DNA from: Dipetalonema caudispina
Lineage: Eukaryota > Nematoda > Chromadorea > Rhabditida > Onchocercidae
Direction: 5' to 3'
Assembly: GCA_013365325.1 (NCBI GenBank)
Contig: JABVXV010000042.1
Location: 248,001 to 312,000, forward strand
DNA length: 64,000 nt
The position numbers and the translations under genes were made by a program. This document shows positions 1-14,193 of the stretch, in pieces. The notes under the pieces are model-generated. The model had not been told where the DNA came from. It did not search any database and saw only the letters and a list, made by a program, of their open reading frames with translations. Position 1 is the stretch's first letter. Every line of letters starts with the position of its first letter.

Positions 1-3000
1 CATCTTCCATTTGAGGAACACATAACTTTGGCTTATATTTCCCATTATATTTTAAAAAAGTTGAGAGGATATGCTTTGTATTTTTTAAAAGGAAAAATTA
101 TAAATGCTATGATTTAAATCTTTCTTTCTTTAGATATCTCAATGTCTTCTCTCTTTTAACTTATCTCTTCCCATTCCTTAAAAAGTAACTTTGAAAAAAG
201 AAATTTATAAATAAAAATTTGTAGCACATAAATTCTAAGCACACGGCAAGTTGATATCAAATAGTTGAAATTAAGTGTGCTAATATTCAAGTCAGATTAC
301 TTCAAGAATTGACAAATCGAAATCTTCATAAATGTCAATTAGTGTTTTGGAACAGCTTATCCCTTATAGTCTTATTTGATTATTTCAAAATTTTCAAACA
401 AACTCGTGATTTCAGTTGTTAACTCGTTCCGTTTACTTTATCCATTCGTTAAGTCTAACAAGATAATATTTCTATTTTAAACGAAAAATAGCAACGATGA
501 GGTGTTTTAGCAGTGGAGTTTCGAAATGAGATCGAAAAAAAAGTGGAAATACATCTCATATTTAAAATAATTTCAAGTTCCCAAATTAGAAGAAAAGTGG
601 ATTGTCTATCGTTTAAAATCGGAAATTACAATTTTCAATCAGTGATCAAATGCAAGAAAAGCATCAGTTTCAAATGGTTGCTATGCAATATCACTAAAAT
701 ACACCGATATAATATAAGAAATGAAGAATAATAAAAATTCCGAGACAGATTAGTGCAAATATCAAGATGATATTAAATCTTTTTGGAAAAATTGAACTAA
801 AAACTAAGTAAATCCCTTTAAAATCCATATTGCTATAAAGTAATGACTAATTACAACTTCTTATTCTACACTAATCAATTATGGCTTTTTATAATAAGGA
901 AAAAATGAATTACTTGTCATGTAAAAGATTCATGAAAGTGTATGGTAAAATTACTTCCATAATTAATAATTTACATATAATATTTGAACTTATACAGAGT
1001 TATATTACATATTGCTAGGTAATTAACTTAAATATTTACGAAATAATTTCCATAAAATGTTGTCATATTTTGCTGATCAGAAGTTCCTATTGTTGGAGTC
1101 AATGATTTAATCAGTCTAATACGATGGTAATTTTTTGACGATGATAAGCGACGAATGATTACCCTATCCATCAATGAATCACACCTATTTCTATCCGAAT
1201 AAAAAACTTGGATAAAACATTATCCTTCCATATTGATTTTTACAAGCTTTAATTCATAGCACAAATATGAAGCTGTTTTGAAAATGGAAATTTTAATGAT
1301 GCATTATATGGCATACTTCATGCAGGAGATTAGTAAATGTGGGACTTACAAGGTGGAATTCATAAAAATTGCATAATCAGAATTATTAAAATGTACTAAA
1401 TTATTCAGTATAGCATGATTATTATTAATTCTAGAAGCCATTATAAATCAGTCTAAAAACAAAGTTACGATCCATAAGGCCTTAATAGTTGTCTTTGCTT
1501 AGTCTAACTTGTTTCGAACTTTTTGAAACTACATATCTTCTTCTTTCCGTTCCTGCTATCCTGATCACTTTTTTTTTTTGACGTCGTAGGAATGGATTTC
1601 ACGTAAATGAACATTACTAGCATAGATAATTGAGAAAAGATTACACTAAAATACACACAAATTTTGAAATAAAAACAATAATTAGTGGAAGTTTTCGTTT
1701 AGTTTGTTTTATTAATGAAAGATACCTGAAGATAGTTTGAATATTAATTTATAGGACAGAGAAGAAGGGCAAAGTTGATTAACAGGCATGCAATAACGAA
1801 TGGATTTTTATAGGAAGTCATATATTTGAAGATTTATTATTCATATGTTTCGTCGCTAACTTTATGAACTTTATGAATGGCTATTAATTTCTGATTTGAA
1901 TTATTTAGCTTTAAAACTGTAATTATTATTCATACTCCTTCTCCTTTGCTATTCTTTCTCTCATTACCTTTATTTGTAACAAAAGCCAATTAACATTAGT
2001 AAGTAAGAAAAATTTTTAATTTGATCAATATCAAGTGATAATAAAACTACTACTGCTATTAATTATTTTGTTTCTTTGGATTAAAAATTTCGATAAGCAT
2101 CTCATCTGGAATAATTTTTAATTTTCAATTGTTTGCATATCCAAATTATCTTCTTTTTTTGAAAAAGAAAAAAAAAAAAAGACTACTTAGAAGATGAAAT
2201 TAGTTCATTTTTAACAAAAAAATTACCTGCGAGTAGATTCCGGAGATTCCGTCCTGAACCGATGTATTAAAGAATGTCTTACTATTTCTACCTCTAATAA
2301 GTTAAACCCATCGATTACCACAGTTGTCCAGTACTGGACTCCATTGTTCATTTGCTTATTTAAAGCATTATGTGCCTCATTTTCTTACAATTGAAATTGC
2401 TACGAAAGCGGACGTTAAATGTTGATGTTAGGAACTATTAAAATTGCATAAATGCTTATTTCAAGTTTAAACGATAATAGCTTGAACAATTCATTTTAAA
2501 TTACCCCAACCGATATACGATTATTTCCACTTCAGAAAGCATGTCTTTCTGTTTCACTCCCAAATTCATTTATTTCAAAAATGTTGCTCCATTTTATCAT
2601 CATCAAATCGATCATTGAACCAAAATATGTGATTAAAATTTAATAAAGAAATGAAAATGCAATAAAATTTAAGAAGATATATTGAATCATATTAAGTACA
2701 TTGAATTGAATAAACGCTACTTATAAACTTTCAATTATTAAATGATATTTGACTTGACCTTCTGCAGTTGAAGAAAGGCTGCTTTGATCATAAAAGATTA
2801 GTATTATTCTACAACAACTAAGTTCATATTCACAAGTTGATATTACAATAACTTGGCGAGCATTTATTTTTGACGGAATTCAACTTAGTTTTCTGAGATA
2901 ACAGAGGATTTCTTGAAGAAGAGAAAAATAATATTTTGACCGATTTTGGAAATTCATTTCTCATTTCGAATTAGGATAGTTTTATAGCGAAATATAAAAT

Positions 3001-4696
3001 AAATTTGTCAAAATAAATCCAACTGTTAAGATAAATATCACTTCAAATCGCTGGAACTTTGTTGTTTTATCGGGTCGGATAATGTCAGCATTGATTTCCC
3101 TAAATATATGAAATAATAAAGTGATAAACTAATTGACGAAATTTGTAGTAAAATGGCAAATCACATTATTATAATGAAAAAAGATTCAACGAAATAAGAC
3201 ATCATAGGTAAAGTCTTCTCTTGAAATGAAGCCATGAATAATTTAATTTCAATCAAAGTGAACAATCCCTTTTTGCAGACAGCAATATCATTGTGAGAGA
3301 TTGCAATCCTTCAGATTTGATATCATACACAGATATTGAAATTTGCGCTGATACTACCCTTTAAGTGCTCTTCTTAAATCGTTTGCTATCATCAATTGCT
3401 TAAATAAGCTTTCTCAGTGAAAGAAAAAAGAAAGCTGAAAAATTTAATTCCTTATAAAACGCAGAATTTAATCGCTAAAATCCAAACTTCATGAGAAATT
3501 AATCGCAGAGAAAACAATAATTCTTTTCATATTTGTAAAATGAGTGACTAAATAAATTTTGATCTTTGATTTATAGAATATCAAATTGTAGGATAATAAA
3601 AAAGCAAAGAATTCTATAGCAAATCTTCGAAACAAAATCTATAAGGATCTTATTCACTAAAATGTCAACATCCACAAGGGAACAAGAATATGTTTCTGTG
3701 CTAAGCTATTAATATGTTATACAAATTTCAGCACATTGTATCTATTCTTAGTCTTTTGAAAAGTGAAAATTTGAATGGTATGGTTGGGAATATTATTCTA
3801 ACCATCCTTCAATCTTCTCATAAAACAGCATCTTATTGCCACTTGCTACGAATAAATTATAGAAAGTCTTTGTGAGATATGAAATTTTCATACCGCAATA
3901 TTGGTCTGAATACTTTTGGTTTTTCAAGAGTTGTGCTACAATGACTGGTTCATGGGATTTATGAGGAAATTTAATTGTACTGTTGGCTGATCATTTGTGT
4001 GAGTTTTTTTTTATTCCTGATTACAAATCGATTATTCTCTCCAATCGATAACATATTTCGAGATGATCACTGGATCACAACGTAGATTAAAAAAACTTCT
4101 CGATAGACTTGTCATTATTTCGCAGATGTTCGTTGTTGGTTTCATTAATGTGTAGGCAGTTATTACTATGTCTGCTTTGTTAGTTTCTTCGTGCTGTTTG
4201 ATTGTTTTGTATTATAGTGGTAGGATGGATAGACGTAAAATTTTCCACGTATTTTTAGGGTCTAGGGAATCTCGATTTACATTTTTGTCTAGTTTAATGA
4301 ATTTGAGGTAGACCAAGTTTACTTTAACGTGCCCTAAATTCTACATATTTCTGCTGTTACGTTTTCCACCACTGCTGACGGGAGACGCACTGTAAGGATA
4401 TTAAAATTCAAAATAAGTAAATATGAATATTGGATGTTTTCTCTTGGAATCAATTTGGAAGTGCGTAGTAGTAAAACAGCTGAGGTCGTAATATGTGCAA
4501 TAAGATATACGGGTTAATAAGGTACACAATCATTGGGAGAGTAAATAACCCACTGTGTACATTCACTTCTATCCATTCACTTATGACTTCAAAACTTTTT
4601 GAGTGTATCTTTTAAGCTTTCTTTATTATATTGTTTTTATTTCACTCGATGAATTTGTCATTTTTTGTACTTTGTGAAAATTTTAGTTTGAGATCA
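1..4696. other. Intergenic, no gene recognised
   Basis: Highly AT-rich DNA. The only open frame of any size (513-731, 72 codons) has no ATG start, no splice context and no recognisable motif. The last 500 bases before rps-23 are somewhat richer in G/C and probably hold its promoter and outron, but no defined element could be picked out. Confidence 0.5.
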
Positions 4697-4704
4697 TTTT
4701 GCAG
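4697..4704 (+). promoter_or_regulatory. Probable trans-splice (or 5' UTR intron) acceptor of rps-23
   Basis: A TTTTGCAG site ends 16 bases before the rps-23 ATG. Nematode ribosomal protein mRNAs usually receive a spliced leader a few bases upstream of the start, so this is the likely mature 5' end. A conventional 5' UTR intron would look the same. Confidence 0.5.
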
Positions 4705-4720
4705 TTAGCAGCATAAAGTC

Positions 4721-5617
4721 ATGGGAAAACCGAAGGGTATACGTACTGCACGTAAGTTGAAAACGCATAGACAAGCTCAGCGATGGAATGATAAAGGCTA
4801 CAAGAAGGCACATTTGGGAACACGATGGAAGGCAAACCCATTTGGAGCAGCATCGCATGCGAAAGGCATCGTCCTGGAAAAAGTGTAAGCAATTTTCTTG
4901 TTGAACATTTAGCCTCTTCAGAGATTCATTTGTTTTAATTGTTGCAGTTCTATTAATGTTATTTCAGATTTGTTCTATGTGAAATCCTGATATGTAAATA
5001 TTTTCCTTTTCTTTATATTGTTATCCCATTCCAATTACACTGACGATAACCAATGCCATGAATGTCTCACTGCTTATATATTTCTGTACTAAATCGTGTT
5101 AGGGATGTATTTCAATGACCGTTTTGCTTTAGGGGTGTGGAGGCGAAACAACCAAACTCAGCCATTCGCAAATGTGTTCGTGTGCAACTAATTAAAAATG
5201 GAAAGAAGATCACAGCATTCGTACCAAATGATGGTTGTTTGAACTTCATTGAAGTAAGCTTTTTCGACTTTCTTTCTCGTTTCGGAAGATAATATGCTAT
5301 TTTTAGGCTTCTAGAACTTTCACTTACTTTGCAACCACTATTAAAAGATATTGCTTTTTTTACTGCCCAGCATGGCCTTGTGTTTGTTTTACTCTAGGGA
5401 GGGATGTGTAGTTCAATCTCAGCCAAACCAGAAGGTACTGGGAGAAGGTTTGGTCTTGTTTGTTTTGCAGGAAAACGACGAAGTTCTTGTTGCTGGCTTT
5501 GGTCGCAAAGGACACGCTGTGGGTGATATACCTGGTGTGCGTTTCAAGATTGTCAAAGTAGCGAATACATCATTGATTGCATTATTCAAAGGAAAAAAGG
5601 AAAGGCCACGCTCGTAA
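4721..5617 (+). CDS. rps-23: 40S ribosomal protein S23 (uS12)
   Basis: Component of the small ribosomal subunit decoding centre. Three exons: 4721-4884, 5133-5253 and 5471-5617, with GT-AG introns and consistent phases, giving 143 residues, the same length as the human protein. The start [12 protein letters not shown], the central [15 protein letters not shown] block and the C-terminal KGKKERPRS are family hallmarks. Pro62 in KQPNSAIRK is the residue known to be prolyl-hydroxylated in other eukaryotes. The start is fixed by family length and by an acceptor 16 bases upstream. Introns are 248 and 217 bases; no clear intronic snoRNA was seen. There is no close same-strand neighbour. The identification is essentially certain. 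Confidence 0.98.
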
Positions 5618-8600
5618 ATGGAAAATTCTTGGTTGTTTCGCTGTCAATAATTGTTATATGTTGGCTGTTATAAAAATTCTTCCCATACTCGAGTCTTACT
5701 TCACAGTTTATTTTAACGCATGTGTGAAAATTTTCTGACATTTTAAAAAGAAATTTGTTAAAATGATGTAGTAGAAAGGGATTTATTCGATTCTTGAGAT
5801 TCCTGAGATATTTTTATTTTTTCAGCGTAAATTAGATTTTATGGTTGTCATAAAAAAACTATCGTTGAGTTGGAAAATTGAATTATTCATTCAAACAGAA
5901 TTAATCACTCTCTTAATAGCTTCAAATATATGCGCGATACATAGCAAATAATTTTCCTTTTGCTGTAGTGTATTTTGATATGAATTGATGGATTATAACT
6001 TGTTATCTCAGACTTCATTTCCTGTTAAGCTAATCATAATCGCTGATAAAAAGAAAGAAATGCATTTTTTTGTATTTGGATGAGGAGAAAAATGGAAATT
6101 AAACGCAGTTTTTATGCAGATAATCTCGTGGAAAGGACACACTAATTTGTGCCGTTAGGCTGCTAATATTTAAAGGCTTCAAAGTGTAAAAGAAGTCACT
6201 TGATGGAGCAGTTTAGATTGGGTGTATGGTATTAGGAAGTGCTTTGAGGGGGCGGGATTGCGGTATATTTGTTCTCATTTTAATTTGCTTCGATAAAGTT
6301 CTTTAAATTTATAAGGTTGCTCTTTGTTCCGTTCATTTTCCAAAACCTACAGGGATGGGAAATGGTGGCTTTGCTATCTATCATATCCCAAAGGGAAATG
6401 CAAAACTTCAGATTTTGTGAACATCCTTCTTTTTATCCTTTATAGGATGAGAAACAGAAGCAGCTCTTTTTAGAAGTATTTTCGAAATAAGTAGATGTGG
6501 TTCAAATTTAAAGTGAAACCGTTAAAATGCCTTAGAGTGTATATATATACATATATATATATGTTGAACTTTTTCATGTTAAGTGCTTCATTTGCTGAAA
6601 TTTTGCATTATGTAGGAATTATTTTTGATGCCAAGTTTTCGAAGATTGGATCTCCATGGAAGATATGAAAAAGGGAATTGAGAAGAAGGGTTCTGCTAAT
6701 TATGAATTGCTTTTACCAAATTGATGAACTTAATCAAATGACAAGAAGCTATCAGCTTGGTCTCAATTAGGAACTCTGTACCTTTTCCCGTAGAGTTTTT
6801 TTTATTTACACAAGCTTAAAAAAAATCCAACGAATTTATACACCTAGCATCGATTGTTTTTCGAGCATTTCGTCCTTGATTAATTTATGCAAAGTGAGAA
6901 TGCGCTAAGAATTTATCTCAAACTTTAATCCATTCTTTGCAGATTTGATTTTTTACTTTATTTATTATTCATCAAAAATTTCAATTGCAATTTCTGGAAT
7001 ATAACCCTAATTATGTCCCCATTTATACATTTTTCATCTTTTTATGGAACCCTCTGTTCCTCACTAAAAGTTTTTGATTATTTATAGGAGCTTAACGCAT
7101 TATTATGGCTTATTAAAAATACGCAATTAATTTCAAAAATTTCAGCATTAAATTAGCTTATGTCATATGTATGACACTATGATGGATTCCTTTAAGTTTA
7201 AATTTTTCTGCATGTTATGAAACCGATCTTTTTATTTTAACTTTGCTTTGAAATATAAATCTATTTGCATTTTGATCCAATGTGAACAAATCACTCTAAC
7301 AACATATCTTCAAAAGTTTGCCTGTTTATATGAGGGAACTTATGGATTCGAGTCCACAAATTTGCAAGTTTTTTATTGAAAGGAAAACTAGATATTTAAA
7401 TGTAAGAAAGGATGATAATCAGAGCAATCAGATCAAAAGATCTCATCATCGATATTTTATAGAGTATTATAACAAGATTGAGTTCACGTTCAATTGATAT
7501 CTATAATAATACTATAAATAACATGGAACAGATCTCATTTTAGCATATGTTTTCAACGCCTCTTCATAGTCAATTGTGATATGTTTCCCTTGAGAGGAAG
7601 TGTAGCAGAAGAGAGAAGTTTCGAATAAATATTGAAATAACTCATTCGCATCTTTGATTTCATTCGTTTCAATAAGTTAAATGTGACATGTTGTGTTGTG
7701 CTGAATTTTTATAAGACTCAAACTTTAAACTTAAACATTTCAAGATGAATTGATAAATTCAGTGGAAAAAGGGCATTATTGATAAATAAAAACTATGTTC
7801 GAGCAAATAGGAACGGAATTAGATAAATATTTCATCTAATTTTTTAATATCATCGATTTGATCAGAGAATGATAATCATAAAAGATCGTCCGACTCTATG
7901 AGCCAAGAAAAGGCGTTTTTTTTTTGCTAATTGTGTTTAACATTTACTCACAATTTAGGAAAGGTTATGTTATGGTACAGTCGATAATTAGCGGATTTAG
8001 TAATTGCTAGAAATTGTTATAAAATGGAATATTTGCTTAATTAATCTTCTAAATGGAATTTTTCGAAGCTTGCTGAATATTCAAAAGTACAAATCAATCC
8101 ACTGCATAAGCATTGATAACTAATGTATCACATTGTTATTCTTATTCTTTGAAATCTGATTGATTTAGATGTTCCACTGCTAATTACTCTCCAAGGACAC
8201 TACAATAAATGCTCGAAAAGCCTATGCCGTCTTCTAATTTTAGAAAAATTCGTTGATTTCCTAAAGTGAAATATAGAGGAATGGTAGAAATATAGAAGAA
8301 TTTAGTATTTCTCATTGTCTGTGGGAGGGTTTTGTCTTTTGACCTTTTAGTTTATTTAGAATTTCTTATTTACAACGAAGTGATTTTTAGGTTTTTTTTG
8401 TTTTTTGTTTGGTATGTTGTTTTTTTATTTTTTATTTTTTTGTTTTTGTTTACTTATATATAAATTATCAAAAGGTTAATTTTCGTAATTGTTCAGTTCA
8501 AAAATCAATACGATCGAAATTATCATCATCGATTGATTATAATGATAATATTAATTTACCCAAGACAGATAGTTGCAAATTAATTACGTAAAAGCCTATA

Positions 8601-9057
8601 TTGAACTCAGTGTTAATTGCTACAAAAGATAAAGATGTATTCTATTAATTACCCATTACACCTTCTACTACTATTTCTCTATTTTACTTCAAGCAATCAA
8701 CAAATTTTATGTTCATTTAGTGCTGAATTAAATAAAAAAAAAAAAGTATAAATGTACCAAAATTCAAAAATTAACTCTCAAAGCTCGAAGCCTCAATTTT
8801 TCAAATTTAATTTTTTTATTTAAACCCTTCATTTATCCATTAGAACCAATAAATTTTCTACACTAACCATATAATTTCAACAATATATAATCATCCCACT
8901 TTCTAATTTATATAACTTTTTAACTTTCACATTTCCGTATTTTGCAATTATCTGATCTACTCTGTTCTCTCTAAAAAATTTTTATTTTCTAGCTGAATGT
9001 TATGATTCAACTTCATCATTGCATTATTTGCGATTAATTTGACTAAAATAAAAGGTG
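5618..9057. other. Intergenic, no gene recognised
   Basis: AT-rich spacer between rps-23 and the Cys-loop receptor. It contains a short TA-rich microsatellite near 6538-6564. A T-rich open stretch near 8414-8474 could encode a hydrophobic leader, but a better first exon for the receptor lies at 9058, so it is not called. Confidence 0.5.
6538..6564. repeat. TA-rich dinucleotide repeat
   Basis: Imperfect run of alternating T and A (with one C and flanking G) in the spacer downstream of rps-23. Typical microsatellite. Confidence 0.8.
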
Positions 9058-12000
9058 ATGTATTTATTAGCTGTCATGATAGCGATAATTCATTTTTGGT
9101 TATCACTGTTATTGAATGGAACAAATCAGGTACTTATAAAATCGCTTCTATTACATCTACCTATTTGTATTCACGTAAATATTTACATAAAAGAATAGGA
9201 GATAAGATGATATATGTGATAACGAATGAACAATGTGTAATTATCATATATTGGATAATATTAATTAAGTAATTAAACAATAATGTTTTAGCAACATTTT
9301 TTCAAAGATATTGAAATTTACTCGAAAAATTCAGATTGCAACAGCAGCAAATTTTCCTGCATCAAATTTGAAAAAATCAGATGGATTATATGGCATCATG
9401 GCCGATGATGAATCCGCTAAAGAATGGTTCACGTATTATCGGAAGAGTGCTGATGGAAAGTATTACTTTCAACTTTTTACTTTTCATTTTGTTTACTGCT
9501 TCCAATTCATTAGTATCAAATAAATTTACAGTACATCGGCCGTTTTACTACATCATATTTTTTTAATTTGTTGAATTTCAATTTTCCTTAATCATTTCAT
9601 TTCGCTATTTCATTTAATGCTTTAATGTGCAAACAATATCTAAGACACTGTTTTCCTTTTTAACTCAGCTATTTTCATCATTCCAAACATGCACATAAGC
9701 ATGCATGCAATGCATGCTAGATTGTGATGCAGGTGCACTAAGAGGGTTTTACAACAAAATATGTCAACTATCCATTTATCACTTCTATGAAAACATTCTC
9801 AAAAAGGTTGTTTGGATAACTGACTTCTCCAGGAATGGCTTCCATCTGTCGATAACTATTTTTAAGCATTTTTTATCTGTTCCAAGTTCAAAGAAGATTA
9901 CTTAGAGCAATTATAATTGAAATGGTGAAAGTTTTCTTGGCCATGTTAAGGTTGATTTCGAACTTTCCAACTTTGTTCTTTGCTTTTATGAAAGAAACCC
10001 AAATTTCCATTTATAATCTGAATTATGCTTTTGGTTGCCACTTCTGAAAACAAAATGACTTATACTAAATTGTGAAGTTGAAAAATTCTAATTGACCCAG
10101 AAGAAAAAGTGTTTTTAATTCTAAAGAGAGGTATGAATAAGTTTATTTTTCACTTTCTTCCAGGATTAAAACTTTTAAAAAAATTTCAGCGAAACAAATG
10201 ATTTCTTGCATTTTCTGGTTCATACTGATTATGACCATCGAAAAGAACCGGAAAACGATAACGGAGGTTTGCTCATCTATTTGATTAAGCTGATTTGTAT
10301 TGCTTTAGTTCAATTCATTTTCATTTTAATCAAATAATATTTCTGGAATGAGTATTTTAGAAGTTTAAAAATTATCAAATCTCTTTCTGAAATGGTTTAA
10401 AATGAAATTTTTATTCTAAATCTTCAGTAAAATTTGAATTAAAGATTTTTCTAATGGTATAATAGATTTATAGAAGCGGTTACAATCAATGTCTCAATTG
10501 TTGTTAGTAATATTCGAGCCGTTTCTGAAGTCACTATGGTAAGAGAATTTTGTTATTTATTTATTTTAATTTTTTTCATCGAAATATTCCTTATCAGTTA
10601 AAACTAACAACTGAAAATTATCATTCTAACCCGGTATTTGGATGAGGAAAGCTTCAATTAATCGATCTTTTCAAAAGTATCATAGCAAATTCTATCAAAA
10701 AAAAAAAAGAAATCAAACATTCCATATTCACCTACAAATTAATTAAGGATTATGCTCTTGAATTATTTTATCGCGAATCATGGCTAGATCAACGATTGCG
10801 TTATCAGGATCATTTCAAGGATCGAAAAATATCGCTACATGAAAGTTATATTAATTTCTTATGGCATCCGGATACATTCATGCCGAATGCTTTAGCTTCA
10901 AAGAATCCACAAAAACATTCAATTTCACACCGTTCCTTATTGAGGTTAAATTTTTTTTTTTCACTATTTAACAAATTTCATATATTTAATCAATTAATAA
11001 TAAAGAGAATTGGATGAAGAAAAATACATCTGTAGCATGCGATATCGTGCAGAGATATATCCATCTCTATTTGAGGTCATTTTCATCATATTTGGTGTCA
11101 TCAATCAATTTCTTATTTGTCTTGGAAAGTTGTCTAAATAACTTTTTTAATAAACTAAATATCGTTATTTTTGTGGCCTTATTGGCTAGTTTCTAAAAAT
11201 GTTCTTTTTAGGCTAAGTGAAGATGGTACAATTCTCTACAGCAGGCGTATTTCCATTGTGGCCGAATGTCCAATGGACCTTACACTCTTTCCATTTGACT
11301 CACAATTATGCAAACTTGGCATTGAAAGTTGTTAGTTTTAATTTATGACCTTTTTCTTACTGACATTACCGCTTGCTGGAACAAATGAACGCTTAGAGAT
11401 GTCATTACTTTTTTTAAAAAAAAAAAAAAGAATAAGTAAAATTAACTGAGTTAACATCAGTGAAGTTTTATGAATCATTGCTCTGTTTGATGTTTCATTG
11501 TCTATATTAAATTGTTGAATAGGAATTAAATTATTTTGTAGATGGATATACGGCAGATCGTGTGCGGTATTCTTGGTCCAGAGATGTCAAAACACCACTA
11601 CTACTGCATAAAATCCGATTACCAGACTTTCAGATCAAAGAAGCTTATGTAACAAGTGTTATTGAAAATTATGCTACAGGTTAGTTCAATCATTGTCTGT
11701 TTTCCTTTTAAGTATTTAAGTTTTTTTCGAGTTCACGAATGTTTAGTTTGAGCTTTAAATTTTGAATTATGCATTCAAAGTGTTGTATTCGAAATGAAAA
11801 TGTTTTTGTTACTCATAAAGAACAAATTGAAATGGATTGCTTTAGGCAATTACAGTAGGCTTTATGTTTGTTTTCTATTTGATCGTACATCGGGATTTTG
11901 TCTCATACAACTGGTCGTTCCATCTACAGCAGTTGTTATTACTTCATGGGTTTCACTATGGATCGAAAGTGAAACTGAATTTCAGGCAAACTTTTTTTTC

Positions 12001-13689
12001 GGATAAAAAATACTGGCATTTTTTGTTGTAATCGCAATTTGAGTATATTTAAGAAATTTTTACTTTTTTAATAAAATTCAAATGAAACTAGAGAAGTGTG
12101 CCGAATTTAAAAGTTTTACATTGCAATTAAATCGAAATAAATTTCAGGATATGGTTTCAATTATACTAGCAATAACATTCTTGATATTCTCATATAATGA
12201 GATGATGCCTCGTGTAAGCTATATCAAAGCTATGGATATCTATCTTGGTTTGTTCCTATTTCTTTTCACTCCTCCTCGTCGAAATTTTAACAATGTCGAG
12301 GATACTCTGTTGTAGTTTGTATAATTTTGTTAGCAAATTCCGAATTTTTAAATTTTCATAGGTTATATGAAGTAAGCCAATTTCAGGTGTATGCTTTATG
12401 GCTGTGTTTTTATCGTTGATCAAAATTGCTTTTGTAAAATTTATGCGGCAAAGGCTTTATAAAAACAGGTTATTCTATTAAATTAACAAATATCCTAAAA
12501 TTATATTCACTTTTGTTATCTTAAATTTCATTATAAAGCAACTTATCCTTCTTCTTCCAGATGTAACTCACCCAGTCGAATAATCAGAAATGGAACAATG
12601 ATTGAAAATCGATGCAAAAGGCGATCCTCTATGATTACATCGATGTTAACAAAGGTTAATATGGCCACAAATGATACATTTAATGAGCCTGGCATTGTTG
12701 TCGCACCATCACGAACGACTTGTATCGATTTTGATTTACCGTCTTTACAGAGAAGGTACATAAATTATACAAACTTTGAAACAGTTTAATGGATAAAGAT
12801 AAAACAAGTAGCATAGCAATGATATTGAGAAACTGCTGATCTGATATATTCGATATCAAGTTATATTCCAAAGGAATTCCCAGGAACTCTGATTATAGAT
12901 CATGCTGTTTGTCTAATTCACATATATCAATCTCAATGAATGATACAAGCGAATTAGATCATTATTTGGAAAGACGAAAAGAGCTGCGATGTTTCACTTT
13001 AAAACATCTGTTGAATAATTGTCGATTATCGAAAAAGTCAATACAAATGTTTCATTGCATATCTCAGGTCTGAATCATTGTTCCGTTTCATCGCTGATTC
13101 CGGTATTTCTGTTCCTGGGAGATTTTAGAGCAGTTTATCATCACTTATTATTGAAATATTTGGGCGCTACTGTTGGCATTTTCAGCTAAAAGAAGATTTT
13201 TTAATTTGTACCAAAGTGAAATTTCTAATTAACAATGTGGAATTTTTAGGCCTTCAAAATCTGTAGATGTGAACAGATGGGAGGCTTTTTAATTTTTAAA
13301 ATTAAAAATTTGTTTTTAATTTTTTTCTTTTATTTTTATTTCTTTGCTCTCATTTGAATATAATTAGAAATAAATTTTCAAAATTAATAGCTTTTTCTAG
13401 AATTTCTCGGTAATTCATTGTTGCCTTCAAGAAAATAACCAATCATAATTTATCAATTATTGATTTTATGCCTAATTAATGACACTTAATACCGCGGTAA
13501 AACATTCATTTACTAAGGAAACGCTGTCAGTATGTCTTCCATATAATGATTTATTTTCAGATGATCTTTTTCATAGCATTCATTTCATTTTGTCTATTCT
13601 ACTTCCTGTTATATCCCAATATGCATATTAAAATGGAAGATGCCGAATGTGATCGTACGAAATCGGAATGGTTCGCCGAAATTACATAA
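9058..13689 (+). CDS. Cys-loop ligand-gated ion channel, EXP-1/LGC-35-like (excitatory GABA receptor type)
   Basis: Pentameric neurotransmitter receptor subunit. Thirteen exons: 9058-9129, 9335-9459, 10190-10266, 10474-10538, 10748-10944, 11212-11330, 11542-11679, 11846-11985, 12148-12247, 12387-12468, 12561-12755, 12884-13067 and 13561-13689; phases agree and give 540 aa. Exon 1 encodes a hydrophobic leader ([14 protein letters not shown]). The extracellular domain has [12 protein letters not shown] and a Cys-loop C198-C212 with 13 residues between the cysteines. M1 is about 282-304, M2 about 312-329, M3 about 346-362 and M4 about 499-517, with a loop of about 130 residues between M3 and M4. 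The segment before M2 reads SETEFQD; aligned from M3, ETE (307-309) replaces the PAR motif of anion channels. ETE here is the known mark of C. elegans EXP-1, a cation-selective GABA receptor. Ligand and exact orthology are inferred. Intron 8 begins with GC rather than GT. Confidence 0.85.
11986..12147 (+). other. Probable GC-AG intron in the EXP-1-like gene
   Basis: The M1 exon must end at CAG (11985) to join in phase with the M2 exon at 12148, but the next bases are GCAAAC and no usable GT lies nearby. The acceptor is a normal ATTTCAG. The join gives FQDMVSII with no frame change, so the simplest reading is a GC donor. A sequencing error is the alternative. Confidence 0.6.
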
Positions 13690-14157
13690 CCATTTTGGCA
13701 ATAACTTTTAGATTGTGTATGATGTGAAATTTATTGATGGATTAAAAGTAATTGTGCAAATGTTTCATTTCATTTCTTTTTATATTGATGGAAAATTTTC
13801 GTCGTGAAATTTGAACAAACTTTTAGCTAAAAACTAATTCTTCTTTTTTTAAATCAAGAATATCAGGATATATGTCCTACTGTTTAATTAGCCCGATATT
13901 CTCAATCATCTTCTCGTTCCTACAAAAAAATCCATGTACAAAATTAATTTGAATAATATTTGAAATTTTCAAATATTCTAAATTTTGGAATTTCAGGATT
14001 TTTTCAGGCTGTCAGAATTTCAGGATATGATTTAAAATTTTGGTTAGCCAGTAATTATGAGAATTGCTCGAAATTACCATTGATTCCCGATGTTATCTAA
14101 AAAATTTTAACTATGGATCAGAAATGAAAATTGAAGGGAAACTACCTGTCTAATGTC

Positions 14158-14159
<2 letters not shown>

Positions 14160-14193
<34 letters not shown>
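14160..14193. repeat. T homopolymer, 34 bases
   Basis: Uninterrupted T tract; the length in an assembly is likely approximate. A second tract of 24 T in the same orientation lies 227 bases downstream. Confidence 0.9.

Noticed and set aside
7330..7365. B-box-like ATTCGAGTCC suggesting a tRNA
   Set aside because: No A box or stems upstream at the right distance.
8414..8474. Hydrophobic leader exon for the EXP-1-like receptor
   Set aside because: The 9058-9129 exon gives a better signal peptide, exact phase and a canonical acceptor at the next exon.
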